From positions 1 through 64,000 of the forward strand of contig CAMSZT010000009.1 in NCBI GenBank assembly GCA_947066815.1: a DNA stretch of 64,000 bases, read 5' to 3'. Both the position numbers and the translations under genes were made by a program. The stretch comes from an uncultured Lachnotalea sp. (GTDB lineage: Bacteria; Bacillota; Clostridia; Lachnospirales; Lachnospiraceae). Below the pieces are notes generated by a model. It ran no database searches and was not told the DNA's origin. It saw only the letters and a list, made by a program, of their open reading frames with translations. This document shows, piece after piece, positions 50,525 through 58,847 of this stretch. The stretch's first letter is position 1. Each line of letters begins with the position of its first letter.

Positions 50525-51709
50525 ATGTTTGCAGAGAAAATGGTGGAGCTTGGGAGCAGGCGTTCCACGATCCGGGAGATTTTTGAGTTTGGAAATAGGC
50601 GGGCGGCCCAGGTGGGCAGGGAGAATATTTTTGATTTCAGCCTGGGGAATCCCAATGTGCCCGCACCGGAGACCGTCAGCGATACGATCGTGAGACTGGT
50701 GCGGGAGGAGGATGCGGCGGCCCTCCACGGATACACCAGCGCCCAGGGGGACGCCGTGGTCCGAAACAGGATCGCCGAGTCCGTCAACCGGGCCCACGGG
50801 ACCCATTTCACCGGGGACAACCTGTATATGACCGTGGGAGCGGCGGCTTCCCTCTGCGTCTGCTTCAAGGCGCTGGCCGAGGAGGGGGACGAGTTTGTCG
50901 CCTTCGCCCCCTATTTTCCGGAGTACAAAGTCTTTGCGGAGGGAACCGGAGCTAAGTTCCGGGCGGTGCCGGCGGACACGGAAAGCTTCCAGATCAATTT
51001 TGCGGCCCTCGAGGAGATCTTGACGCCGAAGACCAAGGCGGTCGTGATCAATTCCCCCAACAATCCCTCCGGCGTGGTCTACTCGGAGGAAACGATCCTC
51101 CGGCTGGTCGGGCTTTTGAAGGAAAGGTCCAGGGAATACGGACATCCCATCTACCTGATCTCCGACGAACCCTACCGGGAGATCGCCTTCGACGGGGTAC
51201 AGGTCCCCTACCTGACCAAGTATTATGACAACACTTTTGTCTGTTATTCCTACAGCAAGTCCCTGTCCATGCCCGGGGAGCGGATCGGCTACATCCTGGT
51301 CCCCGACGAGATGGAGGGGGCGCGGGAGGCCTATGCGGCGGTCTGCGGCGCCGGGCGGGTGCTGGGCTACGTCTGCGCGCCGGCCCTGTTCCAGCGGGTG
51401 GTCTCCGGGTGTGCCGGGCAGACCTCGGACATCGCAGTCTACCAGAGGAACCGGGATTTGCTCTACAATGCCCTGACCGAGATGGGATATTCCTGCGTGA
51501 AGCCGGAGGGGGCCTTCTATCTCTTCCCCCGCTCCCTGGAGCCGGACGCTTACGCTTTCTGCGAACGGGCGAAGAGCCTGGACCTGCTGCTGGTGCCGGG
51601 GGATGATTTTGACTGCCCCGGCCACGTGCGGATCGCCTACTGTGTGAAGACGGAGATGATCGAGCGGTCCCTCGGGGCGTTCGAGAAGCTGGCAAAGATG
51701 TATCAATAA
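50525..51709 (+). CDS. Pyridoxal-phosphate-dependent aminotransferase (class I/II)
   Basis: A 394-residue PLP enzyme. FDFSLGNPNVPAPE, TVGAAASLCVCFKAL, NSPNNPSGVVYSEE, LISDEPYREI and the PLP Lys in CYSYSKSLSMPGERIGY (about residue 241) define fold type I. The substrate is probably an amino acid such as aspartate, alanine or an aromatic one. Several in-frame ATGs lie upstream (50456, 50486, 50501, 50516) in a run of ATGACAGAG-like repeats; 50525 gives the family N terminus MFAEKMVELG and is about 11 bases after AGGAGG. It has no close functional neighbour. Confidence 0.85.
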   Translation: MFAEKMVELGSRRSTIREIFEFGNRRAAQVGRENIFDFSLGNPNVPAPETVSDTIVRLVREEDAAALHGYTSAQGDAVVRNRIAESVNRAHGTHFTGDNLYMTVGAAASLCVCFKALAEEGDEFVAFAPYFPEYKVFAEGTGAKFRAVPADTESFQINFAALEEILTPKTKAVVINSPNNPSGVVYSEETILRLVGLLKERSREYGHPIYLISDEPYREIAFDGVQVPYLTKYYDNTFVCYSYSKSLSMPGERIGYILVPDEMEGAREAYAAVCGAGRVLGYVCAPALFQRVVSGCAGQTSDIAVYQRNRDLLYNALTEMGYSCVKPEGAFYLFPRSLEPDAYAFCERAKSLDLLLVPGDDFDCPGHVRIAYCVKTEMIERSLGAFEKLAKMYQ

Positions 51710-51735
51710 AGCGATCGGGGGATGGCGGAAGGGGA

Positions 51736-52500
51736 ATGGAGATGCGGAAAAAGAAGCTTCCCATTGGAATCGAAAATTTTGAAGATATCATCAAAGAGAA
51801 TTTCTACTATGTGGATAAAACCGGTTTTATTGCGGAACTACTTCACAATTGGGGAGTGGTAAATCTGTTCACTCGTCCGAGAAGATTTGGAAAATCATTG
51901 AACATGAGCATGTTGGAGCATTTCTTTTCCATGGAAGGCGACAAAAGTATTTTCGACGGGTTGGAGATCGCAAAGGAAACGGCGCTCTGCAGGGAGTACA
52001 TGGGGAAATATCCGGTTGTCTTCGTTTCCCTGAAGGGGAGGGACGCACTGTCCTATGAAACGGCATTTCAAATGGGAGTTTTGGTCATGAAAAGAGCTGC
52101 GGCAAAGGTGCAGTATCTTTTGGACAGCGATGTTTTAAGTGAACAGGACAAATCCGATTACAGGGGATTTTTGGACTCTGATATGAAAGAAGCGGTATTT
52201 TGATCGGAATTCTGGGAGTGAAAGACCGCTGGGGGGGTATTCTCCAACCGGGAGATAGGCGAAGGCTGCGCGGATATCCTCGTGGAGCCGGATACGGGAG
52301 ACATGGGGATCATCATCGAAGTGAAATATGCACACGACGGCAATCTGGATGCCGCGTGCCGGAAAGCACTGAGACAAATCGAGTGCACCGGATATGAAGA
52401 GGAACTTTCAGACAATGGGGTAGAAAACATCCTGAAATATGCGGTTGCATGTTACAAAAAACAGTGTAAAGTCATGCGGGCAGAAGGGAAAATCCGATAG
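51736..52500 (+). pseudogene. Broken AAA-ATPase/PD-(D/E)XK protein (DUF1703-like)
   Basis: The 5' part (155 codons to the stop at 52201) has the start of the AAA-ATPase-like family: LPIGIENFEDIIKENFYYVDKT and FTRPRRFGKSLNMSMLEHFF (Walker A-like RPRRFGKS). After stops at 52201 and 52216, the same frame resumes from ~52237 with the family's nuclease end: FSNREIGEGCADILVEPD, IIIEVKYA (E-x-K) and the ACYKKQCKV tail. Full-length relatives have ~520 residues, so roughly 270 residues are missing from the middle. This is an internal deletion plus two stops. Codon use is more AT-rich than the neighbours, which suggests acquisition. Confidence 0.8.
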
Positions 52501-52612
52501 AATGGGATTGCCGACATGTTATTCGGACACTTTACAGGTGAGATAAAAAGAGACCGTGGGATGATGGCGGTCTCTTTCTTTGTTACCATGTGGACCATCT
52601 CATATCTCATCA

Positions 52613-53191
52613 CTATATGACCAGCCGGACGGTCCCTTTGGCCCTGCGGCCGGAGCAGATGATCTTGTAGAGCCCGTCCGCCGGTATTTCTAGGGCGAAA
52701 TCGCAGTTTCCGTAAAACAGGGGCTCTCCGCGTTCTGTCTTGACCTGGACGTGCAGCCCGCTGCTGAAACCGACAGTCTGGGTGAAGAACCGGGGCAGGA
52801 TTATGCCTGCGAAGAGGATGATGAGCGTGCGGCCCCGGTGTCTCATCACCCGCCGCATCATGTCCAGCCTGGAGGAGTCGTCGCTGAAGATTTCTTCCCG
52901 CCCTTCCCCGGGGGCGCATTTTTTGCGAAAGTAACTGTAGCCGGTGAAGTCGAGCAGGTAATCCCAGCCGCAGTCGGAAAATATCTGCACGTACCCGGCC
53001 TTGTCACGGATGCCGTCCGGGTTGTAGTCCAGGCGGTAGGACATTTCTTCCGGCTCGCAATGGTCGAAATGGTAGAAGCCGGGAAAGGTGACGTGTGACA
53101 GTTTCCAGCCTCTCTGTGCATGGCGTTTAAGTACGCTTCCTCCTGCCGGTATTGGACGATCGTATAAAATTTGAAAACGGTTTTGGTCCAT
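52613..53191 (-). CDS. DUF2812-domain membrane protein
   Basis: A 192-residue protein. The N-terminal half is the DUF2812 domain: RHAQRGWKLSHVTFPGFYHFD, EEMSYRLDYNPDG and SDCGWDYLLDFTGYSYFRK (in part), with Arg/Trp/Tyr-rich strands. A hydrophobic stretch (TLIILFAGIILPRFF, about residues 118-132) probably enters the membrane, followed by a beta-rich tail. DUF2812 genes often follow a PadR regulator, as here, and are thought to be its targets. The ATG at 53191 lies five bases after the padR stop. The function is unknown. Confidence 0.75.
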   Translation of the reverse strand: MDQNRFQILYDRPIPAGGSVLKRHAQRGWKLSHVTFPGFYHFDHCEPEEMSYRLDYNPDGIRDKAGYVQIFSDCGWDYLLDFTGYSYFRKKCAPGEGREEIFSDDSSRLDMMRRVMRHRGRTLIILFAGIILPRFFTQTVGFSSGLHVQVKTERGEPLFYGNCDFALEIPADGLYKIICSGRRAKGTVRLVI

Positions 53192-53196
53192 TTCAT

Positions 53197-53511
53197 TTAT
53201 CCCATCTCCTTCAGATTTCTGTAGAGGCGTTTGATCCTCTTCTTTTCGATCTCCAGCACTTCTTTCCCCAATGGGGTTATGACGTACAGTTTTCGTTTCT
53301 CTTCTTCCAGGAGGAAGCGGATCAAACCGTCTTTTTCCATTTTGGACAGGCTTCCGTACATGGTCCCGGGTGCCAAAACCAGCTCGCCCGCCGTCATCTT
53401 TTTCACTTCCTGGACGATCCCGTAGCCGTGGCCGGGTGTCTGCAGGCACAGGAGGATGTAAAAGCTGGTTTCCGTCATGGGAACGTAGACCTTTTTGATG
53501 TGTGCGTCCAT
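53197..53511 (-). CDS. PadR-family transcriptional regulator
   Basis: A 104-residue winged-helix repressor. TETSFYILLCLQTPGHGYGIVQEV (part: FYILLCLQTPGHGYGI, residues ~13-28) and LAPGTMYGSLSKMEKDGLI are the PadR signature, with a C-terminal helix for dimerisation. The ATG at 53511 has a perfect AAGGAGG upstream; the long upstream extension is non-coding leader. A promoter and a dyad operator precede it. PadR-type repressors commonly control a membrane protein in the same operon, here the DUF2812 gene. Confidence 0.92.
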   Translation of the reverse strand: MDAHIKKVYVPMTETSFYILLCLQTPGHGYGIVQEVKKMTAGELVLAPGTMYGSLSKMEKDGLIRFLLEEEKRKLYVITPLGKEVLEIEKKRIKRLYRNLKEMG

Positions 53512-53594
53512 GGTCGCCTCCTTTTTATGCGCAAGCCCGCACAGAGGAATATGCCGCAGGAGCGGCGTGCGGCGTTCTACGCTCCGCTTCGGTC

Positions 53595-53627
53595 GGTGCT
53601 GAACGTGTGCCACTGGCACACAGCACC
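53595..53627. repeat. Two-part hairpin in the padR leader
   Basis: GGTGCTG (53595-53601) pairs with CAGCACC (53621-53627), and inside it GTGCCA (53607-53612) pairs with TGGCAC (53614-53619). It lies in the untranslated leader of padR within a ~60-base GC-rich tract unlike its surroundings. It may be part of a dispersed repeat. Confidence 0.5.
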
Positions 53628-53667
53628 GCGGCGAGTAGGGGCGGATGCTCCTTCCCTGCTCGATTGT

Positions 53668-53693
53668 ATCACTGCGATGCATCGCACTGCGAT
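53668..53693 (-). promoter_or_regulatory. Probable PadR operator (overlapping dyads)
   Basis: The exact palindrome TGCGATGCATCGCA (53673-53686) overlaps a second dyad, ATCGCA-C-TGCGAT (53681-53693), so the half-site TGCGAT/ATCGCA occurs three times in 26 bases. It covers the predicted start of transcription, just downstream of the -10, as expected for autorepression. Confidence 0.7.
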
Positions 53694-53695
53694 AT

Positions 53696-53724
53696 ATTGT
53701 ACCAGAGAGAAAGAAAAAAGTCAA
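53696..53724 (-). promoter_or_regulatory. Sigma-A promoter of padR-DUF2812
   Basis: On the minus strand TTGACT (53724-53719), 17 bases, TACAAT (53701-53696), directly followed by the dyad operator. Confidence 0.8.
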
Positions 53725-53780
53725 GGGAGGGCGGAAGCCGAAGGACAGGGTGGAAAACTATAATAGGGATGATAAAACAA

Positions 53781-53803
53781 ACGCCCACGGAAACCGTGGG
53801 CGT
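53781..53803 (-). terminator. Terminator of the citrate synthase gene
   Basis: ACGCCCACGG and CCGTGGGCGT are exact inverted copies around three bases. On the minus strand the hairpin is followed by TTGTTTTAT. It lies 20 bases after the gltA stop. Confidence 0.85.
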
Positions 53804-53822
53804 TATTGTCTGGGGGGGACCG

Positions 53823-55202
53823 TCAGTTCCGGTCGTTCAACTTCACGTATTCTTTGTGCCGTCCCACGTACTTGTAGGCGGGGCGGATGATCTTGCTGGA
53901 GTTGACTAACTCCTCGATCCGGTGTGCGCACCAGCCGGAGATCCGGGAGATGGCGAAGATCGGCGTAAACATCTCGTTGGGCAGGCCCAGCATGTTGTAG
54001 ACGAAGCCGCTGTAGAAGTCCACGTTGGCGCAGATGGCCTTGTGGAGGTTCTTCTGCTCGGAGAGGAGGCGGCAGGCCAACCGTTCCACGCTGTCATAGA
54101 GATTGAATTCATCGACCCGGCCCTTTTCCTCAGAGAGGGCTTCTGCGTACCGCTTGAGGATGACGCAGCGGGGGTCGGACTTGGTGTAGACCGCATGGCC
54201 GATGCCGTAGATCAGGCCGCTCTTATCAAAAGCCTCCCGGCGCATCAGCTTTTCCAGGTATTCCCGGATGGCGTTCTCGTCCTTCCAGTCGGAGACATGC
54301 TCCTTAAGGTCGGCGAACATGTTCTGAACCTTCAGGTTGGCGCCGCCGTGCTTGAAGCCCTTTAAGGAGCCCAGGGAGGCGGTCACCGCCGAGTAGGTGT
54401 CCGTGCCGGTGGAGGATACCACGTGGGTGGTGAAGGAGGAATTGTTTCCGCCGCCGTGCTCCGCGTGGAGGACCAGGGCCACGTCCAGGACCCTCGCTTC
54501 CAGCTCCGTGTATCTTCCGTCCGGCCTGAGGAGCCGGAGGATGTTCTCCGCCGTGGAGAGGTCCGCCTTGGGATTGCGGATTACCAGGCTCTCGTCCAGG
54601 TGATAGTGGCGGTAGGCCTGGTAGGCGTACACCGAGATTAACGGGAACTGGGCGATCAGGTGGAGGGACTGCTTCAGCACGTTGGGGATGGAGATGTCAT
54701 CCGGATTTTTGTCGTAGGTGTAGAGGGTGAGCACGCTTTTTTGCAGGGAGTTCATGATGTCCCTGCTGGGGGCCTTCATGATGATGTCCCGGACGAAGGT
54801 GTCCGGCAGATTCCGGTAATAGCCCATCAGGTTCAGAAATTCGTCCAGCTGTGCCTGGGAGGGAAGGCTGCCGAAGAGGAGCAGATAGGTGATCTCCTCG
54901 AAGGCGAATTTCCGGCCCCGGACGTCCAAGAGCAGATCCTTCACGTTGTAGCCCTGGTAATAGAGCCGCCCGTCCACAGGGACCTTTTTCCCGTCGACGG
55001 AATCGAAGGCGATCACGTCGGAGATTTCCGTGAGCCCGGTCAGGACGCCTTTGCCGTTGGACTCTCTGAGTCCACGTTTCACGTCGTATTCCGTATAGAG
55101 ATTCAGATCTATGCGATTGGAATTCTTACAATATTCCACCAGCTGGTCCAGGCGGGCCTCAAAGGCAGAATCGGCGGGGTTTGTTTTTTCAGTATCGAAC
55201 AT
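53823..55202 (-). CDS. gltA: Citrate synthase (citrate/2-methylcitrate type)
   Basis: A 459-residue enzyme that condenses acetyl-CoA with oxaloacetate. The three catalytic residues are visible: His in LHAEHGGGNNSSF (about residue 257), His in YGIGHAVYTKSDP (about 317) and Asp in NVDFYSGFVYNMLG. The clostridial/Firmicutes form has the extra N-terminal ~50 residues seen here. It is monocistronic, with GAAGGAGG before the ATG and a terminator after. Aconitase and isocitrate dehydrogenase, often adjacent, are absent. It probably feeds glutamate synthesis through an incomplete TCA cycle. Confidence 0.95.
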   Translation of the reverse strand: MFDTEKTNPADSAFEARLDQLVEYCKNSNRIDLNLYTEYDVKRGLRESNGKGVLTGLTEISDVIAFDSVDGKKVPVDGRLYYQGYNVKDLLLDVRGRKFAFEEITYLLLFGSLPSQAQLDEFLNLMGYYRNLPDTFVRDIIMKAPSRDIMNSLQKSVLTLYTYDKNPDDISIPNVLKQSLHLIAQFPLISVYAYQAYRHYHLDESLVIRNPKADLSTAENILRLLRPDGRYTELEARVLDVALVLHAEHGGGNNSSFTTHVVSSTGTDTYSAVTASLGSLKGFKHGGANLKVQNMFADLKEHVSDWKDENAIREYLEKLMRREAFDKSGLIYGIGHAVYTKSDPRCVILKRYAEALSEEKGRVDEFNLYDSVERLACRLLSEQKNLHKAICANVDFYSGFVYNMLGLPNEMFTPIFAISRISGWCAHRIEELVNSSKIIRPAYKYVGRHKEYVKLNDRN

Positions 55203-55495
55203 AGAAAAAAACCTCCTTCTTTTTAAAGTAAATACCTTTATACTCTAACAGGATTTTGGGGATAAGGCAATCCCTGTTCCGATTTTTGGGCGTTTTTCTT
55301 GATTTTTGGAGGATATCCCTGATAAAATTGGGAATAAATCCTATAAAATTTGATCCTCTTTTTGGATCCGCCCGCAGGACTGAAAAAAATCCACCTGTGC
55401 GGCCGGAAAAAAATAATTATTTATGAAAGGAAAGGAGCATTTTGCTGTGTATATAAGTGAAGGCCTTTATTTTTACGGAGGGGAGGAGGATGGAA
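55203..55495. other. Divergent intergenic region gltA / sigma factor
   Basis: About 290 bases, AT-rich, with no reading frame. AT-rich hexamers such as GATAAAAT (about 55320) and TATAAAAT (about 55342) could be -10 regions toward the sigma gene, but no spacing is convincing. Nothing else is recognised. Confidence 0.4.
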
Positions 55496-56086
55496 ATGAG
55501 CGGTCAAAAGATGAATGATCAGAAGATGAATGATCAGAAGATCATGGAGCTTTACTGGGAGCGCAAAGAAGCTGCCATCGCAGCGACTTCAGAAAAATAC
55601 GGCAGGTTCTGTCATGCTATTTCCTATAACATCCTGCACAACAGGGAGGATGCGGAGGAGTGCGTGAACGACACCTGGTATCACGCCTGGCGCTCCATGC
55701 CGCCGAAACGGCCCGAGCGGCTGTCGGCCTACCTGGGAAAGATCACGAGGAATCTTTCCATCAACCGGTTCAGGAGGTACAGCGCCAGGAAGCGGGGCCT
55801 CGGACAGACGATGCTTGTCCTGTCGGAGCTTGCGGACTGCATTCCGGCAGGCGGAGGCGTGGAGGAGGCGGTGGAAGAAATGGCCCTGGTGGATGCCATT
55901 GAGATGTTTCTCTACGGCCTGACAGAGCAGAAGCGGAACATATTTATCCGCCGCTACTGGTATCTGACCCCGGTGAAGGAGATTGCCCGCATCTACGGCA
56001 TGAGCGAGGGGCGGCTCACGTCCATGCTGTTCCGCATGCGGAGGGAGCTGAAAGGACATTTGGAAAAGGAGGGTATTGTTGTATGA
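55496..56086 (+). CDS. Sigma-70 family (ECF-type) RNA polymerase sigma factor
   Basis: A 196-residue sigma factor. Region 2 is YGRFCHAISYNILHNREDAEECVNDTWYHAWRSMPP (quoted in part: NREDAEECVNDTWYHAW, residues ~45-61), and region 4 is LTEQKRNIFIRRYWYLTPVKEIARIYGMSEGRLTSMLFRMR in part. The N terminus has a short tandem repeat MNDQK-MNDQK. The ATG at 55496 is seven bases from the GGAGGGGAGGAGG tract, and the ATG at 55490 is too close. It overlaps the following membrane gene by four bases, the usual sigma/anti-sigma arrangement. Confidence 0.9.
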   Translation: MSGQKMNDQKMNDQKIMELYWERKEAAIAATSEKYGRFCHAISYNILHNREDAEECVNDTWYHAWRSMPPKRPERLSAYLGKITRNLSINRFRRYSARKRGLGQTMLVLSELADCIPAGGGVEEAVEEMALVDAIEMFLYGLTEQKRNIFIRRYWYLTPVKEIARIYGMSEGRLTSMLFRMRRELKGHLEKEGIVV

Positions 56087-57384
56087 AAGAATACAGGGAA
56101 AAGGATCCGGAGAACGGAAGAGGACGGGATGAAAGAAAACAGAATGAGGAAGAACGGCTTCTGGACGCCATCGGGAAGATCGACGAGGATCTGGTCGCCG
56201 ACGCGGTCCTGGAGGAGGGGCGGAGGAGACGGAAGTCCTGGATTCCCGCGGCCGTGGCGGCTGCCGCCTGCCTGGCCCTCGTGATCTTTGCCGGGACGCG
56301 GTTTATCCTGAGGGACGCGCCGGGCGGAGAGGAGATCCTGCAGCCGGACTCCCCGGAGGAGCTCACCGTGATTGCGGTGGGAGAGTTTTTGAACGAGGGC
56401 ATGGGATATGAAGGGATGATGGCCCACGACATTTCGGAGCTCACCTGTGAAAATCCCTGGAGGGAGGACATGGAGCTGCCCGCCCTTCCGGTCTATAAGA
56501 ATGCCCTGACCTATGACGGCCATTACTGTGAGGTTTCCGGCGCGGATTTTGGGGCCATGCGGGAGCGCCTGCTTGCAGTGGCCGACCGTCTGGGGCTGGA
56601 ACGGGAGGAGCTCACGATCGGGGACAATGCGCCTGACGAGGAGACGGAGAAGATCATCCGGGAAAAGCTGGAGGGGGAGGAGGTGGACGCGTATCTGAAA
56701 CCGACGGCGGTGACGGCGGAGGCGGACGGCATCCGGATCGAGGTGGATATGCAGATGCGGACCCGTATTGGTTTCGAGCCGGAGAGGGCTCTCCCGGAGC
56801 AGTATCATTTCACCTATGAGTCCACCTATGAGGAGCTTGCGGCCCTGGCGGAGTACCTGCAGGAGACCTATGAGGAGCTGATCCACATGGAAAAGCCCCG
56901 GGCCGAGATCGGCTATGGGGACTATACCTATGCCGGGGAGCGGATGTTTACGCATCTGGCGTTTTTCGACACGGCGGGAAGCAGCGTCGACCAGATCCTC
57001 AATTATAATTTCAACCGGATCGAGTTTAACTGCGGCGAGAACGGAGGACTCTCCTCCGTATGGATCTCCCAGCCGGACCTGTCGGATCTGGTGGGAAACT
57101 ATCCGATCATCTCCGCAGAAGAGGCGAGAGCGCTTTTGCTGAAAGGAAACTATATCACCTCCGTCCCCTACGAGGTTCCGGGCGGGGAATATATCAGAAG
57201 GGTGGAACTGGTCTATCGGAACGGAGACTATGAGAAGTACTACATGCCCTACTACAGGTTCTATGTGGAGCTTCCCGAGGAACAGAGAGAACACGGCTTA
57301 AAGGACTATGGCGCCTACTACGTGCCCGCCGTGGAGGGGAGTTATCTCTCCGACATGCCCACCTGGGACGGGAGCTTCAACTAA
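56083..57384 (+). CDS. Putative membrane anti-sigma factor / sensor
   Basis: A 433-residue single-pass protein. A charged cytosolic part of ~52 residues (LLDAIGKIDEDLVADAVLEEG) is followed by one transmembrane helix (about 53-74, WIPAAVAAAACLALVIFAG) and a ~355-residue external domain rich in Tyr and Glu. The short DAIGKIDEDLVADA segment resembles the cytosolic part of clostridial anti-sigma proteins paired with this sigma type; no HxxxCxxC zinc motif is present. The external domain matches no family I know. The start is coupled to the sigma stop, which is the best evidence for an anti-sigma role. Confidence 0.65.
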   Translation: MKEYREKDPENGRGRDERKQNEEERLLDAIGKIDEDLVADAVLEEGRRRRKSWIPAAVAAAACLALVIFAGTRFILRDAPGGEEILQPDSPEELTVIAVGEFLNEGMGYEGMMAHDISELTCENPWREDMELPALPVYKNALTYDGHYCEVSGADFGAMRERLLAVADRLGLEREELTIGDNAPDEETEKIIREKLEGEEVDAYLKPTAVTAEADGIRIEVDMQMRTRIGFEPERALPEQYHFTYESTYEELAALAEYLQETYEELIHMEKPRAEIGYGDYTYAGERMFTHLAFFDTAGSSVDQILNYNFNRIEFNCGENGGLSSVWISQPDLSDLVGNYPIISAEEARALLLKGNYITSVPYEVPGGEYIRRVELVYRNGDYEKYYMPYYRFYVELPEEQREHGLKDYGAYYVPAVEGSYLSDMPTWDGSFN

Positions 57385-57411
57385 AAATCCCGGGGGCTTC
57401 CGGGAGCTCTT

Positions 57412-57567
57412 CGGATGTCCGTAGGATGAGCATGACATATGGCGATGATGTCCGAGCGGAGTCCGTCAAAATCCATGTCAGACCGGCGGCACAGTCCTTT
57501 CACCTCAGACTCGGTGAAACCGGTGTATTCTGAAACGGACCGCTTCCCGGAAGCTGTCGTTTTCCGG
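57412..57567 (-). pseudogene. Remnant of a DUF1703-like AAA-ATPase gene
   Basis: On the minus strand the translation reads ENDSFREAVRF, then after a one-base shift EYTGFTESEVKGLCRRS and MDFDG. This matches the middle segment of the AAA-ATPase/PD-(D/E)XK family (pattern F-T-E-x-E-V-x-x-L-C ... M-D-F). Nothing before or after it continues the gene. It is a second, more decayed trace of the family seen at 51736, and covers a segment that copy has lost. Confidence 0.55.
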
Positions 57568-57599
57568 ATTTAGATAATATCCCGCGGCATTTCCTCCCG

Positions 57600-57630
57600 C
57601 GGGCGAGTTTTCGCCCGGCTGTTTTCTTTA
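57600..57630 (+). terminator. Possible terminator before the LacI promoter
   Basis: CGGGCGA (57600-57606) pairs with TCGCCCG (57611-57617), followed by the T-rich GCTGTTTTCTTTATT. It could end transcripts from the sigma operon, although it is ~215 bases downstream. Confidence 0.55.
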
Positions 57631-57744
57631 TTATCCTGCATTTGCCGGGGAAGAGAAACCGGGCTTTCAAAAAGATCATCCCCGCGGTTTTTTGCGGGTA
57701 CAGTGAATTTTGACAAAAAAAATGGCAAAACCCGTATTTTTATG

Positions 57745-57772
57745 TTGACTTTTGCGGGAAATCCGTTATAAT
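57745..57772 (+). promoter_or_regulatory. Sigma-A promoter of the lacI-type gene
   Basis: TTGACT (57745-57750), 16 bases, TATAAT (57767-57772); the operator begins 14 bases downstream. Confidence 0.85.
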
Positions 57773-57786
57773 ACTAATAGATGATT

Positions 57787-57804
57787 TGTAAAAACGTTAC
57801 GACA
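57787..57804 (+). promoter_or_regulatory. LacI-family operator, autoregulatory copy
   Basis: TGTAAAAACGTTACGACA is a LacI/GalR-style palindrome with a central ACGT. It lies at the start of the transcript of the regulator gene and matches the second copy at 58848 in 17 of 18 bases. Confidence 0.8.
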
Positions 57805-57821
57805 GAGAAAGATGGTTAACA

Positions 57822-58820
57822 GTGAGTGCGACGATTAAGGATGTAGCTGATTATGCACAGGTTGCAGTATCAACGGTATCACGGGTGATCAACAACAAGG
57901 ACCGGGTAAGTCCGGAGACGCGGGAAAAGGTATTTGAAGCGATAAAAGTATTGGGATATGTAAGAAATAATCTGGCGGCATCTATGAAAACCGGTGAGAC
58001 GCATTTTATCGTGATCGTGGTCCCTGATATCAGAAATGAGTTTTATACAGCGGTGGTCCGCGGGGTTGAGTCTGTGGCAAGTCTGCGGGGATATTATACC
58101 CTTGTTTATACGACCAGTGAATTGTATGAAAAAGAAAAGACGGTCTTTGAGGGTGAATTCAGTCATCTGGTGGATGGGATCATCCTTGTGCCGGCCAGAC
58201 CGGACTATACTCTGTATGAGCATGCAAAGCCTACTGTGATCATTGACCGGGAGATCCCGGGCAGTGATATGTATTCGGTCTGTGTTGATAATTATAAAGG
58301 CGTTGTTTTATTGATGGAAGAACTGATCCGGTTCGGACACAGGAAAATTGCGATCATTTCCGGTCCTTTGGTATTTAATATAGGCCTTGACCGTATGAAT
58401 GCTTATACGGACGTGCTCAGGAGGTACCGCATTCCGCTCAAACAGGAATATATAGGGATCGGAGAGTGGTTTGAGGAAGACGGATATTATCTGACCAATC
58501 AGATGCTGAGGCTGGAGGATCCGCCCACGGCGATCCTTGCTGCAAACAATCTTACCTGCATAGGGAGCGCAGAGTGCCTGTGTGACCGGGGGCTGGTGAT
58601 CGGAAAGGATATTTCTCTGGTCGGTTTTGATGATTCCGTTGTGGCGCGTTATCTGAGTCCCGGCATTACCTGTATCCGCCGGGCTACCAGTGAGATGGGG
58701 GAGATCGGAGCAGAGATGCTGCTGGCACTTCTGAATGACAGACAGTGCGATATAAAAGAGAGGAAACAGATTTTGGATGTGGAATTGATCCAGAGAAATT
58801 CTATTGTAAAAATTGAATGA
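57822..58820 (+). CDS. LacI/GalR-family transcriptional regulator
   Basis: A 332-residue repressor. The N-terminal HTH is TIKDVADYAQVAVSTVSRVIN (quoted in part: VADYAQVAVSTVSRVIN, residues ~8-24) with hinge KVLGYVRNNLAASM. The periplasmic-binding-like ligand domain follows (DGIILVPARPDYT, RFGHRKIAIISGP, PTAILAANN, VGFDDSVVARYLSPGIT). The start is GTG at 57822. It is more AT-rich in codon use than the genes to its left, as is the whole transporter locus. It is predicted to repress itself and the ABC operon through two matching operators; the inducer is probably the transported ligand or a derivative. Confidence 0.94.
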   Translation: MSATIKDVADYAQVAVSTVSRVINNKDRVSPETREKVFEAIKVLGYVRNNLAASMKTGETHFIVIVVPDIRNEFYTAVVRGVESVASLRGYYTLVYTTSELYEKEKTVFEGEFSHLVDGIILVPARPDYTLYEHAKPTVIIDREIPGSDMYSVCVDNYKGVVLLMEELIRFGHRKIAIISGPLVFNIGLDRMNAYTDVLRRYRIPLKQEYIGIGEWFEEDGYYLTNQMLRLEDPPTAILAANNLTCIGSAECLCDRGLVIGKDISLVGFDDSVVARYLSPGITCIRRATSEMGEIGAEMLLALLNDRQCDIKERKQILDVELIQRNSIVKIE

Positions 58821-58847
58821 CAGGAAATAGTGTATTTTTTTACCGTT

